Shown: positions 34,620-43,954 of the stretch, in pieces
Layout of the letters: each line of letters starts with the position of its first letter
How positions within the stretch are numbered: position 1 is the stretch's first letter
Origin: Anaerobacillus isosaccharinicus
Lineage (GTDB): Bacteria > Bacillota > Bacilli > Bacillales > Anaerobacillaceae
Direction of reading: 5' to 3'
NCBI RefSeq assembly: GCF_001866075.3
Contig: NZ_CP063356.1
Coordinates: 682,001 to 746,000, forward strand
Length of the DNA stretch: 64,000 bases
Position numbers and translations under genes: made by a program
Notes under the pieces: model-generated
The model's input: only the letters and a program-made list of their open reading frames with translations
Databases searched by the model: none
Told to the model about the DNA's origin: nothing

Positions 34620-35344
34620 ATTCTTTTCACCTCTAATCTACCAATTCCCATCGAAGTGACTATTTTTATTTTTTGTAATGCTTGATCGTAATGATCTGTT
34701 CGGTACACCAATGTTTGATTAAAAAGCTTTTCATTAGCTTCTTCAAAAATGATGGTCGTCCCAGTCAAAACGGAATGAGATACATTTACTTCTATATCAT
34801 ATGGCACAAGAATTTGTATATTGCCAATAAAATTTCGAATGATAATAACGGCTTCACCTTTTGGCAATACCGTATTGCTTAAATCAATTCGGGTATCACC
34901 AATCCCCGTTTGAATATTGACATCATGCCATTCATAGATTTCTTCAGGAGTAATTTGGCGACCATAAAATAAGTTTTTAAACAAATGCTGCGGTCTGATA
35001 ATTTTTGGCCCGCTCCTATTTGTTTCTGTAATCACCGGTTGAATTAATAAAGGACGATTTTTTGATTTATAAAAGTAGAAAAGTACATAGGCGATAACTG
35101 CAAAAATGAAAAATTTGAATACCATCATATCAATCGCTGTAAAAAATAAAACTAAACACCCTAAACCGAAAATTAACTTACCAATGGAACTATGAAGCCT
35201 CTTTCCACCAAAATAAAGCAAAACACCCGAGAAAATAATCGAAAAAACTAACCCCTTATTAAAAAAGGTAATTTCTACGACGAGAAGAAGTAGTCCTATT
35301 AAAATGGTCCAGCTAATATAATCTGTTTTATTATGATTATCCAT
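34616..35344 (-). CDS. liaF: LiaF, inhibitor of the LiaRS system
   Basis: 242 residues. Four closely packed membrane segments in the first 95 residues and a soluble C-terminal beta domain (DVNIQTGIGDTRIDLSNTVLP to VTSMGIGRLEVKR), the LiaF/YvqF architecture. It overlaps liaS by four bases. It is a negative regulator of LiaS at the membrane. No liaG is present between liaH and liaF, unlike in B. subtilis. Confidence 0.93.
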   Translation of the reverse strand: MDNHNKTDYISWTILIGLLLLVVEITFFNKGLVFSIIFSGVLLYFGGKRLHSSIGKLIFGLGCLVLFFTAIDMMVFKFFIFAVIAYVLFYFYKSKNRPLLIQPVITETNRSGPKIIRPQHLFKNLFYGRQITPEEIYEWHDVNIQTGIGDTRIDLSNTVLPKGEAVIIIRNFIGNIQILVPYDIEVNVSHSVLTGTTIIFEEANEKLFNQTLVYRTDHYDQALQKIKIVTSMGIGRLEVKRI

Positions 35345-35427
35345 AAAGGTCTCTCCTCGTTTAATGTATAAGGGGTTGACAGTTATGCCAACCCTACTAG
35401 TTTCCTAATTATGACTATATCATGTTT

Positions 35428-36084
35428 TTACTGAGAAATAGAATGACTTTCTTGATTTTTTATTTGTTTCTCAAGCTGAGCAATTCTACTATCTATTGTA
35501 TTTCTGTGATACTGTGAATTAGCCTGATGTTCAAGTCTATCAAGGTAACGATCCATCTCTTCAAAACGCGAGTCAATTTTCCCTGTATAACTATTACCTT
35601 CTAGCATTTGATTCATACGGTGGTTAGCACGGGTCAGATTTTCACGCCCCATTAATTCCATCCGTTTAATATGCATATCTTTAAGCTTATGTTTCATTTC
35701 TTCGTACTTTTGCTCTAGTTCGTATAGGTGTGAAGTCGCTTGATCTAATGACAGTTTTAAACGACTAGCACGCTCTTCGTAATGGGTTTGCTCTTGGATA
35801 GCAAAGTTCATTAACTCAGTTTCACCAGCTTTTGCTGCAATATCGACTTGATATCTACGTTTATCAGCTAATTGGCGAGCTTCTGTAAACTCACGTGTGA
35901 ATTCTTCCTTCAATAAATATTGTCGTTCTACTAATTTCCTAACCTTTTCAACCTCTTTTTCACAATCTCGTAAATACTGGTTCAAAACTGAAAGTGGATT
36001 TTTTTGTTCTTTTTCGTCTAACATTTCATGAACATCTGCTGCAATTGTGTTTTTAATTCTCGTAAATATGTTGCTCATTTTCAT
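35428..36084 (-). CDS. liaH: LiaH, PspA/IM30-family phage-shock protein
   Basis: 218 residues, nearly all helical coiled coil, beginning MKMSNIFTRIKNTIAADVHEMLDEKEQKNP. This is the PspA/IM30 pattern, with an amphipathic N-terminal helix that binds membranes. It assembles into large rings that protect the membrane under envelope stress. The ORF starts directly after a GGAG-type site. It lies 62 bp after liaI and 83 bp before liaF. Confidence 0.93.
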   Translation of the reverse strand: MKMSNIFTRIKNTIAADVHEMLDEKEQKNPLSVLNQYLRDCEKEVEKVRKLVERQYLLKEEFTREFTEARQLADKRRYQVDIAAKAGETELMNFAIQEQTHYEERASRLKLSLDQATSHLYELEQKYEEMKHKLKDMHIKRMELMGRENLTRANHRMNQMLEGNSYTGKIDSRFEEMDRYLDRLEHQANSQYHRNTIDSRIAQLEKQIKNQESHSISQ

Positions 36085-36146
36085 TCGCTCCTTTAAGATA
36101 AGTTATTTTATTTAATGTTGTTAATTAGATAATCTAGTTGCCTTCC

Positions 36147-36506
36147 TTAGAAGTTTCTTTTTAATTCAGCCCATTCTTTTTCGAAGTTTACAAATGGATC
36201 TTTTGTTTCTTGTTTACTTTCTACAATGATGTCTTTTTCTTCATTCCACTTTTTGTAGACGAAGTAAAGGACGATCGCTGCCATTATGCCGGCGAGTGCT
36301 GGAACATTCGAAGCTGTAATTGAAAACAAGATAAGCCCTAGAATTGCCCAACCAATTTTACTTGATGACGAGTCTGCTTTCATAAAACCTTTGAATGCGT
36401 AGTACAGAATTGCAATACTGATAGCAAACATCGCGATCGGTCCTAAGTTAGCAATTAAGATGATGGCTGCGATACCACCTAATATAAATAATCCAAATTT
36501 TTTCAT
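36147..36506 (-). CDS. liaI: LiaI-like membrane protein
   Basis: 119 residues with three or four membrane segments (FGLFILGGIAAIILIANLG, MFAISIAILYYAF, GWAILGLILFSITASNV, IMAAIVLYFVY) and a charged tail. By position and topology it is the LiaI counterpart that recruits LiaH to the membrane, though it is longer at the C-terminus. GGGAGGAG precedes the ATG. First gene of the lia operon. Confidence 0.82.
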   Translation of the reverse strand: MKKFGLFILGGIAAIILIANLGPIAMFAISIAILYYAFKGFMKADSSSSKIGWAILGLILFSITASNVPALAGIMAAIVLYFVYKKWNEEKDIIVESKQETKDPFVNFEKEWAELKRNF

Positions 36507-36564
36507 GTTAACTCCTCCCTTCTTATGACTCTATCTTACCTAGATTTGAAACTTCTCATAATGA

Positions 36565-36596
36565 GCCTCAGGTGTATTTTTAATAAGACTTGAGGC
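36565..36596 (-). promoter_or_regulatory. Inverted repeat upstream of liaI, possible LiaR site
   Basis: GCCTCA (36565-36570) and TGAGGC (36591-36596) flank further matching bases GT/AC, giving two half-sites of the form GCCTCARGTSTTATT about 60 bp before liaI. The position suits an activator site of the operon. That LiaR binds it is an inference. The rest of the 337-bp gap (36507-36843) holds a half copy of the ATGTAGA repeat near 36618-36645 and nothing else I can name. Confidence 0.45.
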
Positions 36597-36843
36597 GTAG
36601 TAGTTTCTAAGAAGTTTAAAATGTAGAGTGTAGAGTTTAGAGTTATCTTAGTAGCGCTCCGAGGATTATAAAACAGAAGCTAGCGTATAGGGATAGCGGT
36701 ATGACGAGATGTTCTAAACTAGATATTAAATAACAAAAAAAACAGCCACCGATAAACAGTGACTACTCTTGTTCAACTCTGTAGAGTTTTATTACATAAA
36801 ATAAAAAATGAAGCGCATTCTCCAGGAGAGAATGGCTCCATTA

Positions 36844-37329
36844 TCATAGTGTTTTTTCAAAGATATCAATTAAGAGTTGTTTCTTATCCCAAGTGGTACT
36901 CACTTTTTTATATCCATTTCTTTCCCAAAATTGTATACCTCGCTTGTTCTCCACTTGAGCACAAAGTTTAATTCTTTCTATAGAATATTGAGTTTTTAAT
37001 GTGTCCTCTAATAATTGATAGCTCTTAAAGCCAAGACCATTTTTTTGAAATCTTTTATCAATAATAAACAAACTTAACCAACAATAATGTTCATGAGGTT
37101 GGTCAAGAATATAATAGACTAAGCCTAGATAATCGTCCCCATTCTTAATAAAAGCAAATTTAGCATTATATGCCATGTTTTCAATAATCTCTTCTATAAT
37201 CGCTTCACTTGTTAGTACTGTTTTCCCTTCGGCTTTTTGAAGAAAATATTGATCAGAATTTAAGATAGCTTCCTGAATAACTAGGCTTTCTTCCGATAGC
37301 GGATTATTGATTTCCTCGAAAACTAACAT
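36844..37329 (-). CDS. GNAT-family N-acetyltransferase
   Basis: 161 residues from the ATG at 37329 (MLVFEEINNP). GAGG lies upstream, and the GTG three codons earlier touches that site. The acetyl-CoA-binding block is LFIIDKRFQKNGLGFKSYQLLED, followed by KLCAQVENKRGIQFWERNGYKKVS, the classic GNAT C-terminus. Acceptor substrate unknown. It is a single gene between the lia operon and tryptophanase. Confidence 0.85.
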   Translation of the reverse strand: MLVFEEINNPLSEESLVIQEAILNSDQYFLQKAEGKTVLTSEAIIEEIIENMAYNAKFAFIKNGDDYLGLVYYILDQPHEHYCWLSLFIIDKRFQKNGLGFKSYQLLEDTLKTQYSIERIKLCAQVENKRGIQFWERNGYKKVSTTWDKKQLLIDIFEKTL

Positions 37330-37475
37330 TCCCTTCACCCTCTTTGGATAGAGTCATTCTTAACAGACTATGCTTTTAGGTGAAAGGGTGTCACAATCCT
37401 ACTTTTCTCTTAAATCGTATTCAAGTTGAATATCGCGTTGGTCACTTTCAAATAATTTTAAACAGCTCTCAGTTC

Positions 37476-37511
37476 AATAGGAGGACACCAGTTCTTTGGT
37501 GTCCCCCTATT
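37476..37511. terminator. GGACACC/GGTGTCC hairpin
   Basis: AATAGGAGGACACC (37476-37489) pairs with GGTGTCCCCCTATT (37498-37511), one mismatch, 8-nt loop. It may end the tnaA transcript, which reads towards it, or belong to the dispersed repeat beside it. Confidence 0.55.
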
Positions 37512-37518
37512 TCCATTG

Positions 37519-37680
37519 GTGTCAGACACCGATGAAAGTTCACTTTCACCAACACGGATGTAAATATGATTGGCACGAATTTTCTAATCGAAGAAAGTGA
37601 ACTTTCCTGTAGTTACTAATTACAGGGTAGACACCCGAAAAAGACAAATCCCTCAAAAAGTCTATCCTGTGTGGACATTT
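37519..37680. repeat. Dispersed GGTGTCAGACACC element, copy 1
   Basis: The 352-bp gap 37330-37681 contains the palindrome GGTGTCAGACACC (37519-37531), two GAAAGTxxACTTTC palindromes, and a block GACAAATC...AAAAAGTCTATC...GTGGACA (about 37638-37676). The palindrome and block recur at 43163-43227, so this is an interspersed repeat. Confidence 0.6.
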
Positions 37681-37681
37681 T

Positions 37682-39082
37682 TTATTTTTCTTCAACCATC
37701 TGCTTTGCAAGGGTAAATCTTGCTGTGAAGTGGCGGAGGATTTTCGGTTCGTACGTGAAGGAAACACCGTTAATTTCATTTCGCTTTTGATATAACTGAA
37801 TTAACGAATCTGCAATATAGCGGATATGGTTATCCGTATACGTTCGGCGAGGAATCGTCAGCCTCAGTAGTTCTAGCTCAGACTGTCCATCTTCCTGTGT
37901 CTCAACATCACGTCCGAATAATAATGATCCAATTTCTACTCCCCTAACGCCACCTTCTATATAAAGAGCTATTGCCAATGCATGGGCTGGAAATTGCTGT
38001 TTTGGTATATGTGGTAAAAATTTAGCCGCGTCAACAAAAACGGCGTGACCCCCAATTGGTTCTTGAACAGGAACTCCACCTTCTTTTAACAAGTCTCCTA
38101 ATAGGCGGACTTGACTAATACGATGATGAAGATAGTCGTATTGAACAACTTCCTTTAAACCTATTGCAAGCGCTTCCAAATCTCTCCCTGCTAAACCACC
38201 ATATGTAGGAAACCCCTCCATAGGTACAATCATTGAACGACATTTCTCAAATAGTTCCTCATCTTCTTTGATAGAAAGGATACCACCAATATTAACAAGC
38301 CCATCTTTTTTGGCACTCATCGTTAAACCATCACCATAAGTAAACATTTCCTTAATGATCTCTACAATCTCTTTGTTCTCGTAACCTTCCTCACGCTGTT
38401 TAATGAAGTAGGCATTCTCTGCAAAACGTGCTGCATCGAAAAAAACAGGTATTCCATTTTCTTTACCAATTCGATAAACCTCTTTAATATTTGCCATTGA
38501 AACAGGTTGCCCACCAGCACTATTACAAGTAATCGTATTAACGATAAAAGCGATTGTTTCTTTCCCATTATTCAAAATAAACTCTTCTAACCTACTAGTG
38601 TCAAAATTGCCCTTGTACGGATGATCAATAGACGTATCATAAGCTTCTTCAATAACCAAATTCACAGGTTTTGCTTTATTCATTTCAATATGAGCTTTCG
38701 TTGTGTCAAAGTGCATATTCCCTAATACGTACTGCCCTTCGTTTTCAATTAGTAATGGAAATAGAACTTGTTCAGCACCACGGCCCTGATGTGCTGGAAG
38801 AACGTATTGATAACCCGTCAACTCTTGAACCGTTTCTTCTAAATGATAGAAATTTCGACTTCCTGCATATGACTCATCACCAAGCATCAAACCTGCCCAT
38901 TGGCGATCACTCATCGCTCCGGTGCCACTATCGGTTAGTAAGTCAATGTAGACTTCCTCACTTCTTAGCGAAAACGGGTTATACCCTGCTCGTTCAATGG
39001 CTTTTTTTCGTTTTTCTTCTGAAATTAATTGAATTGGTTCCACCATCTTAATTTTGTACGGTTCTGGTAAATATGACCTCAT
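37682..39082 (-). CDS. tnaA: Tryptophanase
   Basis: 466 residues of the beta-eliminating PLP lyase family (tryptophanase and tyrosine phenol-lyase). The PLP lysine is in [13 protein letters not shown]. Discriminating positions favour tryptophanase: HFDTTKAH has the Asp of TnaA where tyrosine phenol-lyase has Thr, [14 protein letters not shown] lacks the Arg (MERG) that binds the tyrosine hydroxyl, and [13 protein letters not shown] and [10 protein letters not shown] are TnaA-like. The enzyme splits tryptophan into indole, pyruvate and ammonia. No tnaC-like leader peptide or TnaB permease is evident nearby. Confidence 0.88.
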   Translation of the reverse strand: MRSYLPEPYKIKMVEPIQLISEEKRKKAIERAGYNPFSLRSEEVYIDLLTDSGTGAMSDRQWAGLMLGDESYAGSRNFYHLEETVQELTGYQYVLPAHQGRGAEQVLFPLLIENEGQYVLGNMHFDTTKAHIEMNKAKPVNLVIEEAYDTSIDHPYKGNFDTSRLEEFILNNGKETIAFIVNTITCNSAGGQPVSMANIKEVYRIGKENGIPVFFDAARFAENAYFIKQREEGYENKEIVEIIKEMFTYGDGLTMSAKKDGLVNIGGILSIKEDEELFEKCRSMIVPMEGFPTYGGLAGRDLEALAIGLKEVVQYDYLHHRISQVRLLGDLLKEGGVPVQEPIGGHAVFVDAAKFLPHIPKQQFPAHALAIALYIEGGVRGVEIGSLLFGRDVETQEDGQSELELLRLTIPRRTYTDNHIRYIADSLIQLYQKRNEINGVSFTYEPKILRHFTARFTLAKQMVEEK

Positions 39083-39169
39083 AATTATTCCTCCTCATAA
39101 CTATATCGGGGTACATCCCCCTTACTATACTATTAGTGTTAAATCACTATTTTCCTGCTTTTTTAAGCG

Positions 39170-39211
39170 AAAAAAAAGAGGGTGACTCAAAAACAAAGTG
39201 TCAGTCACCAC
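39170..39211 (-). terminator. Terminator of the TRAP transporter operon
   Basis: Read on the minus strand, GGTGACT pairs with a GTCACC-type arm (39181-39187 with 39203-39209) and the hairpin is followed by CTCTTTTTTTT. It lies between the permease stop and tnaA. Confidence 0.7.
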
Positions 39212-39295
39212 AAGTGCTAGATATTCAAGTAAGAAGGCATTCTTCTATTTGTATATAGCTAGGTGAGCAGACACCCACCTTTGACCTTATTGTCT

Positions 39296-41515
39296 TTAGC
39301 CAACTACCGTACTCTTCGACTTCGCCCCGCCTATCTTCCCCTCTTTTTTACCACGAATATACTGAGAGATAAATAAAACAGCTAGTATTGTAACCCCTGT
39401 AAGATCAGTAATCCAATGCCCATGAATTAGAACAAGGGCAGCAACTAAGGCAGCTAATCTTTCAAACCAGAAGTACTTAACAATCAACCATTTTTGGATA
39501 AAAGATGCAAAGGCGACCATTCCAATTAAGGCAGTAAAAATGGTGACACTGACATCAACCCAGGTCGCATCTGGGTTTAACAATAAAATTGTTGGATTTG
39601 TTGCAAACGCAAAAGGCAATAATAGCGCTGCTGAATCAAACTTAAAGCCTTGGATACCAGTTCGTATTGGTTCAGCTCTGGCAATGCCAGCCGTAGCGTA
39701 AGCTGGTAAATTAATTGGTGGCGTGTCATCTGCTAAAACGCCATAATACAACACAAATAAATGAGCAGCGAGAAGCGGAACACCAAGCCCAACTAAAGCA
39801 GGGGCAATCATTGCAGCTAGAATTACATACGTTGCCGTCGTAGGCAAACCTAACCCTAAAATTAAGCAAGCAAAGACTGTCAGAATTAAAGCGAAATACA
39901 ATTGCGTATTTTCAAAAACTAAAAATGCTGGTAGCACCGAAGTAATATTTCCAGAGAAGGAGATAATCATATTTGATAATTTAAGAGATAACCCAGTTAA
40001 ATTAACAACTCCAATTAAAATACCAGCTGTTGCACAGGCTACGATAACGGCTAATGAGTTTCTGGCCGCTAATTCAAAACCGTGAATTAGCTGGGTTAGT
40101 CCGTAACGAACTGGTGCCGATTCTATCTTCAACTTTTTTTGACTTACAGCAAAGAGAACCGCAATGACTAAGCTAAGCACAATCAATAACGGGATTTCAT
40201 CTCTCCATAAAATATCACGACTTATAAATTGGTTTACAAAAGTAATGATATATTTAAGACTAAAAGCAAATGCAATCAGTATCCCAGCATATAGTAAGCT
40301 TCTTCCGATTCGCTCTTTAAAGCGATGGGCAAAAAATGCGAGAACTAAAATTACAAGGATCGAGAAAAACGCTGAATTCGGAACAGTAAATCCTTTGATT
40401 AAAAAATAGAGCAAAACAATGATCGGTAAGATTAGGTATCCTTGTTGTACCAATGTTTTCCTTGCAGAAACGAGCTCACTTTTTTTCAGTCCACTAATAT
40501 TGTTCTTAGAGGCTTCAAAATGAACCATTAATAAAATCCCTACATAACAGAGGATCGCTGGAATAAACGCACTTTTAATAATTTCTACATACGGAATATT
40601 CGTATATTCAATCATTAGAAAGGCAGCAGCACCCATAACTGGTGGCAAAAATTGTCCACTTGATGACGCGGCTACTTCAATTCCTCCTGCAACATGAGGT
40701 TTAAACCCTACTTTTTTCATTAACGGAATTGTAAAAGTACCCGTTGTAACGGCGTTGGCTGTCGAACTTCCAGAAATACTACCTAACATTCCACTTGCTA
40801 GTACAGCTGCTTTAGCCGGACCACCCTTGTAACGACCAAAGACTCTAAGTGCCAAATCGATAAACATTTTGCCTGCACCTGTAGATTCCAAAATGGCCCC
40901 AAATAAAATAAAAATAAAAACATACGTAGCCGAAACACTAATTGGTGTTCCAAAAATCCCTGCAGTCGTATACGTCATTTCATAAAAGAAGCGTTCGAAG
41001 TCAGCTCGCACATGCCTAAATGCACCTGGCATATACTCGCCTAAAAAATAATAAGCAATAAAAGTACTAGCAATTATAACTAGCGGTTTCCCTACAACTC
41101 GCCTGGTTGCTTCTAATACTAAAAGAATTAGAGCAACACCTACCGCAACATCCAATGTCGTCGGTCTGGCACTTAAGATGGATGGCGATTGCTGATTTTG
41201 AATAATATAAAAACCAACAAAAGCAACGATTAAGGCAATTAACAAGTCATACCAAGGAACAGTTCTTTGACTTAATCCTTTTTTTATTGGATACATTAAA
41301 AAAACTAATCCTAAACCCATAGTTAGGTGAAATATTAAATGTGTTCTCGTTGAAACTTGGAGACCAAAGCCAGCGGTATAAAAATGATATCCGGACAAGA
41401 TTAAACTTACAGCTAAAATAATGATCGCCCATTTACCAGTAAGGAGACGGTCACTTCCTTCCAACTCTAACGCTTTGTTAACTTCTAATTTTTCTTTGCT
41501 CATTTCTTTGTTCAT
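39296..41515 (-). CDS. TRAP transporter fused permease, TAXI type
   Basis: About 739 residues from the ATG at 41515, which has AAAGGAG eight bases upstream; an ATG seven codons earlier does not. The small (4-TM) and large (12-TM, DctM) subunits are fused in one chain of about 17-18 membrane segments. Signatures include GSISGSSTANAVTTGTFTIP, GGIEVAASSSGQFLPPVMG and GLGLPTTATYVILAAMIAP. It forms a sodium- or proton-driven importer with the TAXI-type binding protein encoded upstream. Substrate unknown; C4-dicarboxylates or glutamate are typical guesses for the group. Confidence 0.93.
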   Translation of the reverse strand: MNKEMSKEKLEVNKALELEGSDRLLTGKWAIIILAVSLILSGYHFYTAGFGLQVSTRTHLIFHLTMGLGLVFLMYPIKKGLSQRTVPWYDLLIALIVAFVGFYIIQNQQSPSILSARPTTLDVAVGVALILLVLEATRRVVGKPLVIIASTFIAYYFLGEYMPGAFRHVRADFERFFYEMTYTTAGIFGTPISVSATYVFIFILFGAILESTGAGKMFIDLALRVFGRYKGGPAKAAVLASGMLGSISGSSTANAVTTGTFTIPLMKKVGFKPHVAGGIEVAASSSGQFLPPVMGAAAFLMIEYTNIPYVEIIKSAFIPAILCYVGILLMVHFEASKNNISGLKKSELVSARKTLVQQGYLILPIIVLLYFLIKGFTVPNSAFFSILVILVLAFFAHRFKERIGRSLLYAGILIAFAFSLKYIITFVNQFISRDILWRDEIPLLIVLSLVIAVLFAVSQKKLKIESAPVRYGLTQLIHGFELAARNSLAVIVACATAGILIGVVNLTGLSLKLSNMIISFSGNITSVLPAFLVFENTQLYFALILTVFACLILGLGLPTTATYVILAAMIAPALVGLGVPLLAAHLFVLYYGVLADDTPPINLPAYATAGIARAEPIRTGIQGFKFDSAALLLPFAFATNPTILLLNPDATWVDVSVTIFTALIGMVAFASFIQKWLIVKYFWFERLAALVAALVLIHGHWITDLTGVTILAVLFISQYIRGKKEGKIGGAKSKSTVVG

Positions 41516-41539
41516 CTCTTCGCTCCTTTCTTTCATTTT

Positions 41540-42097
41540 TTACGTCCAAAAAATGAACTCAAGCCAGTTCAATTTTTTTATATAAAATTTGAGGTGAGTT
41601 CTTGTAAAAGGTGCTTCTGATAAAACGACTACATCACCCCGTAAGTGAAATGTATGCAAATGTAAATGAGAAGGTTGCATATGAAGGACATCAATTGGTT
41701 CATACAGTTCTTTAGAGATGTAGTAACCATCAGCGATCTCTACAGTTCCTTTCAACTCATAAGGTAAACCGGCCCCAAATGATCTTGTCCAGCTTTCCAT
41801 AGCAAAAATTTGACCAGTTTGATCAATTTTAAATTTCTCAATGACTAACGACTTCTCAACAGAATGAATATATTCATGATGAAACCAATCTTCTGCGGAA
41901 ATCTCACTTTTCCATAAAACCTTTCCCGTCTTTGCTTCTTCGATCACTAGAAATTTATGAGGACTTGAGATGTTCAAAAGTACGATGATGAAGAAGAAAA
42001 GAAAAAAAACGAAGAATAGTAGTTTTCTTTGTTTGAAAAGGACATTGCAGACACGCAATGCCCTTTCTTTTACTCGTGCTCTCTTACTTAGCTTCAT
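41540..42097 (-). CDS. DUF1850 protein of the TAXI-TRAP operon
   Basis: About 185 residues. One N-terminal membrane anchor (LLFFVFFLFFFIIVLL) then an outside beta domain with LVIEEAKTGKVLWKSEIS, WFHHEYIHSVEKSLVIEKF and EMRSFGAGLP-like WTRSFGAGLPYEL, the DUF1850 pattern. The ATG at 42097 overlaps the end of the binding-protein gene by 14 bp, and no clear ribosome site is seen, so translational coupling is likely. DUF1850 genes lie between TAXI binding proteins and permeases in many genomes; the role is unknown. Confidence 0.82.
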   Translation of the reverse strand: MKLSKRARVKERALRVCNVLFKQRKLLFFVFFLFFFIIVLLNISSPHKFLVIEEAKTGKVLWKSEISAEDWFHHEYIHSVEKSLVIEKFKIDQTGQIFAMESWTRSFGAGLPYELKGTVEIADGYYISKELYEPIDVLHMQPSHLHLHTFHLRGDVVVLSEAPFTRTHLKFYIKKLNWLEFIFWT

Positions 42098-43046
42098 CGA
42101 AATAACGCTTTGCTCCTGGGTGAAGTTCAATAGACATACCATCTAAAGCAGTCGCTAATGTAATATCTTTACCGCGGGCATGAGTTGCTTCAATGACATC
42201 TAAATTTTCAAAGATAGCCTTCGTCATTTCATAAACTTGATCTTCTGATAATGACTTGCTGACAATAATCATCGCTTGTACAGCGACTGTAGTTGCATCA
42301 CTACTCGTGCCATAGACACTGCTTGGAAGATCAAAATGTGTATAGTATGGATATTTATCAGTTAATTCCTTAATTTTATCTGGATTAATACTTACAATCC
42401 TAACTTCTCTACTTGCTTTAAGTGCTTCAATGGCACCAGTTGGCGTACCGGCGGTAATAAATGCAGCATCAATGTTTCCATCTTGAATTCCACCTGCAGC
42501 ATCACCAAAACTCATAAACTCAATATTTAAATCATCATATGTGATACCATGAGCATCAAGAATTTGTTTAGCGTTTGCTTCCGAACCAGAACCTTGGTCA
42601 CCAACAGCAACACGCTTGCCTTTTAAATCTTCCACTGTTTGGATACCACTATCAGCAGATGTTACAATTTGGACAACTTCAGGATAAAGAGTAGCGATCC
42701 CGTAAAAATTGTTTGTCACATTTTCGAACATGTTAGTTCCTTCGTGAGCATAGAAAGCAATATCATTTTGAACTAAACCTAGTTCAGCCTTGCCATCATT
42801 GATATCGTTACTATTAACAACAGACGCACCGCTAGTAACTCCGGTTGCAGTTACACCATCAACATTCTCACTAATAATACGGGCCATCGCCCCACCTAAT
42901 GGGAAATAAACTCCTTGCTCCCCACCAGTTAAGACCGTGACATCCTTCACCCACTCACCATCACCACCTGAATCTGAACTACCACACGCAGCAAGAACCG
43001 TACCGACTGCTAGCAGTAAAACCAACAATAAACTATACTTTTTCAA
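42084..43046 (-). CDS. TAXI-family TRAP solute-binding lipoprotein
   Basis: About 320 residues from a TTG at 43046 with GGGGG upstream; 18 earlier in-frame codons lack a ribosome site. The signal peptide KKYSLLLVLLLAVGTVLAAC ends in a lipobox with Cys21. Family stretches: TVLTGGEQGVYFPLGGAMA, LGLVQNDIAFYAHEG, LKGKRVAVGDQGSGSEANAKQIL, IDAAFITAGTPTGAI. It captures the substrate outside the membrane for the fused permease encoded downstream. First gene of a three-gene operon. Confidence 0.93.
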   Translation of the reverse strand: MKKYSLLLVLLLAVGTVLAACGSSDSGGDGEWVKDVTVLTGGEQGVYFPLGGAMARIISENVDGVTATGVTSGASVVNSNDINDGKAELGLVQNDIAFYAHEGTNMFENVTNNFYGIATLYPEVVQIVTSADSGIQTVEDLKGKRVAVGDQGSGSEANAKQILDAHGITYDDLNIEFMSFGDAAGGIQDGNIDAAFITAGTPTGAIEALKASREVRIVSINPDKIKELTDKYPYYTHFDLPSSVYGTSSDATTVAVQAMIIVSKSLSEDQVYEMTKAIFENLDVIEATHARGKDITLATALDGMSIELHPGAKRYFDEAK

Positions 43047-43149
43047 GCCATTACCCCCTACTATTTTGTTTTTTATACAATTTTTCCTGGAATTATCCAA
43101 GTTGTTAAATTATATGTTGCCTTTCCAAAAATATTAGTATTTTTATAGA

Positions 43150-43240
43150 ATTGGGGTGTCAAAAATCGGGTGTCAGACACCACAAATGGACAAATTCAAC
43201 AAAAAGTCTATGTCGAGTGGACAAAATTTGGTTTTGGCAA
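43150..43240. repeat. Dispersed GGTGTCAGACACC element, copy 2
   Basis: GGGTGTCAGACACC (43162-43175) is followed by a block GGACAAATTCAACAAAAAG then TCTAT and GTGGACA (about 43185-43227), matching the copy at 37519-37680. It fills part of the 380-bp gap 43047-43426 upstream of the TRAP operon. The gap shows no other gene. Confidence 0.6.
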
Positions 43241-43426
43241 AGAAACTCAGCAAATCCGCGCACAAATTAAAATAATCGATTTCTCGGCTTGCAAATCTAA
43301 CGTCCTATTAAAATAAGACCTGTCGATCGTTCAATTGTTACAACTTTCTTGAATTTACTAGAATTGGCCACTTTTTTAGGCAGTTTCGGGTAAAATGTAC
43401 GTAAGATGATAAAAGGATGTGACACG

Positions 43427-43861
43427 ATGGAACAGCAACAAATCAAAGAGGAAATTTTACGGATCGTCAGTGAGAATAAGGTCGGAACACTTTCGACAAT
43501 GAAAGGTGACCAACCGTTTGCTAGGTATATGATCTTTCGTAACGAGGAATTTACACTATATACAATTTCAAGTAAAGCAACTGAAAAAGTTCAAGACATT
43601 TTAACTAATGATAAAGTGCATATTTTATTAGGTTTTGAAGGTAGTGGTGGGTACGGCAAACCGTACATTGATATGACGGCTCAAGCCACAGTTCATGATG
43701 ATAAAGAACTTAAAGACCGTTTTTGGCATGAAAATTTCCGCAAATACTTAACAGGTCCAGATGACCCCAACTATATTGTCATTAGTTGTCAGCCAAAAAC
43801 GATCAGACTTATTAGCCACCCCGACCTAGACGGACCAGCAACGATTAGATTTGATGAATAA
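43427..43861 (+). CDS. Pyridoxamine 5'-phosphate oxidase-like flavoprotein (general stress type)
   Basis: 144 residues from the ATG at 43427 (MEQQQIKEEILRIV) with AAGGATG upstream; seven earlier codons lack a site. It has the split-barrel FMN-binding fold of the general stress protein 26 group: KVGTLSTMKGDQPFARYM, LYTISSKATEKVQDI, FWHENFRKYLTGPDDPNYIVI. It probably binds FMN or a related cofactor and is not the vitamin B6 biosynthetic enzyme. Single gene closed by a terminator. Confidence 0.88.
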   Translation: MEQQQIKEEILRIVSENKVGTLSTMKGDQPFARYMIFRNEEFTLYTISSKATEKVQDILTNDKVHILLGFEGSGGYGKPYIDMTAQATVHDDKELKDRFWHENFRKYLTGPDDPNYIVISCQPKTIRLISHPDLDGPATIRFDE

Positions 43862-43913
43862 CTTTTTTGGACCTAGTAGGCATCAATAGTAAAGAAATTT
43901 ACCTTACAAATAA

Positions 43914-43953
43914 AAAAGGTTATTCTCTCAATTATAGGAGAATAACCCTTTCA
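43914..43953. terminator. Bidirectional terminator
   Basis: AAAGGTTATTCTC pairs with GAGAATAACCCTTT around a 10-nt loop, with A and T runs outside. It lies between convergent genes. Confidence 0.87.
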
Positions 43954-43954
43954 T

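Noticed and set aside
37682-39082. Tyrosine phenol-lyase
   Set aside because: The Arg in the MERG motif and the Thr in the TTTR region that define it are replaced by tryptophanase-type residues.
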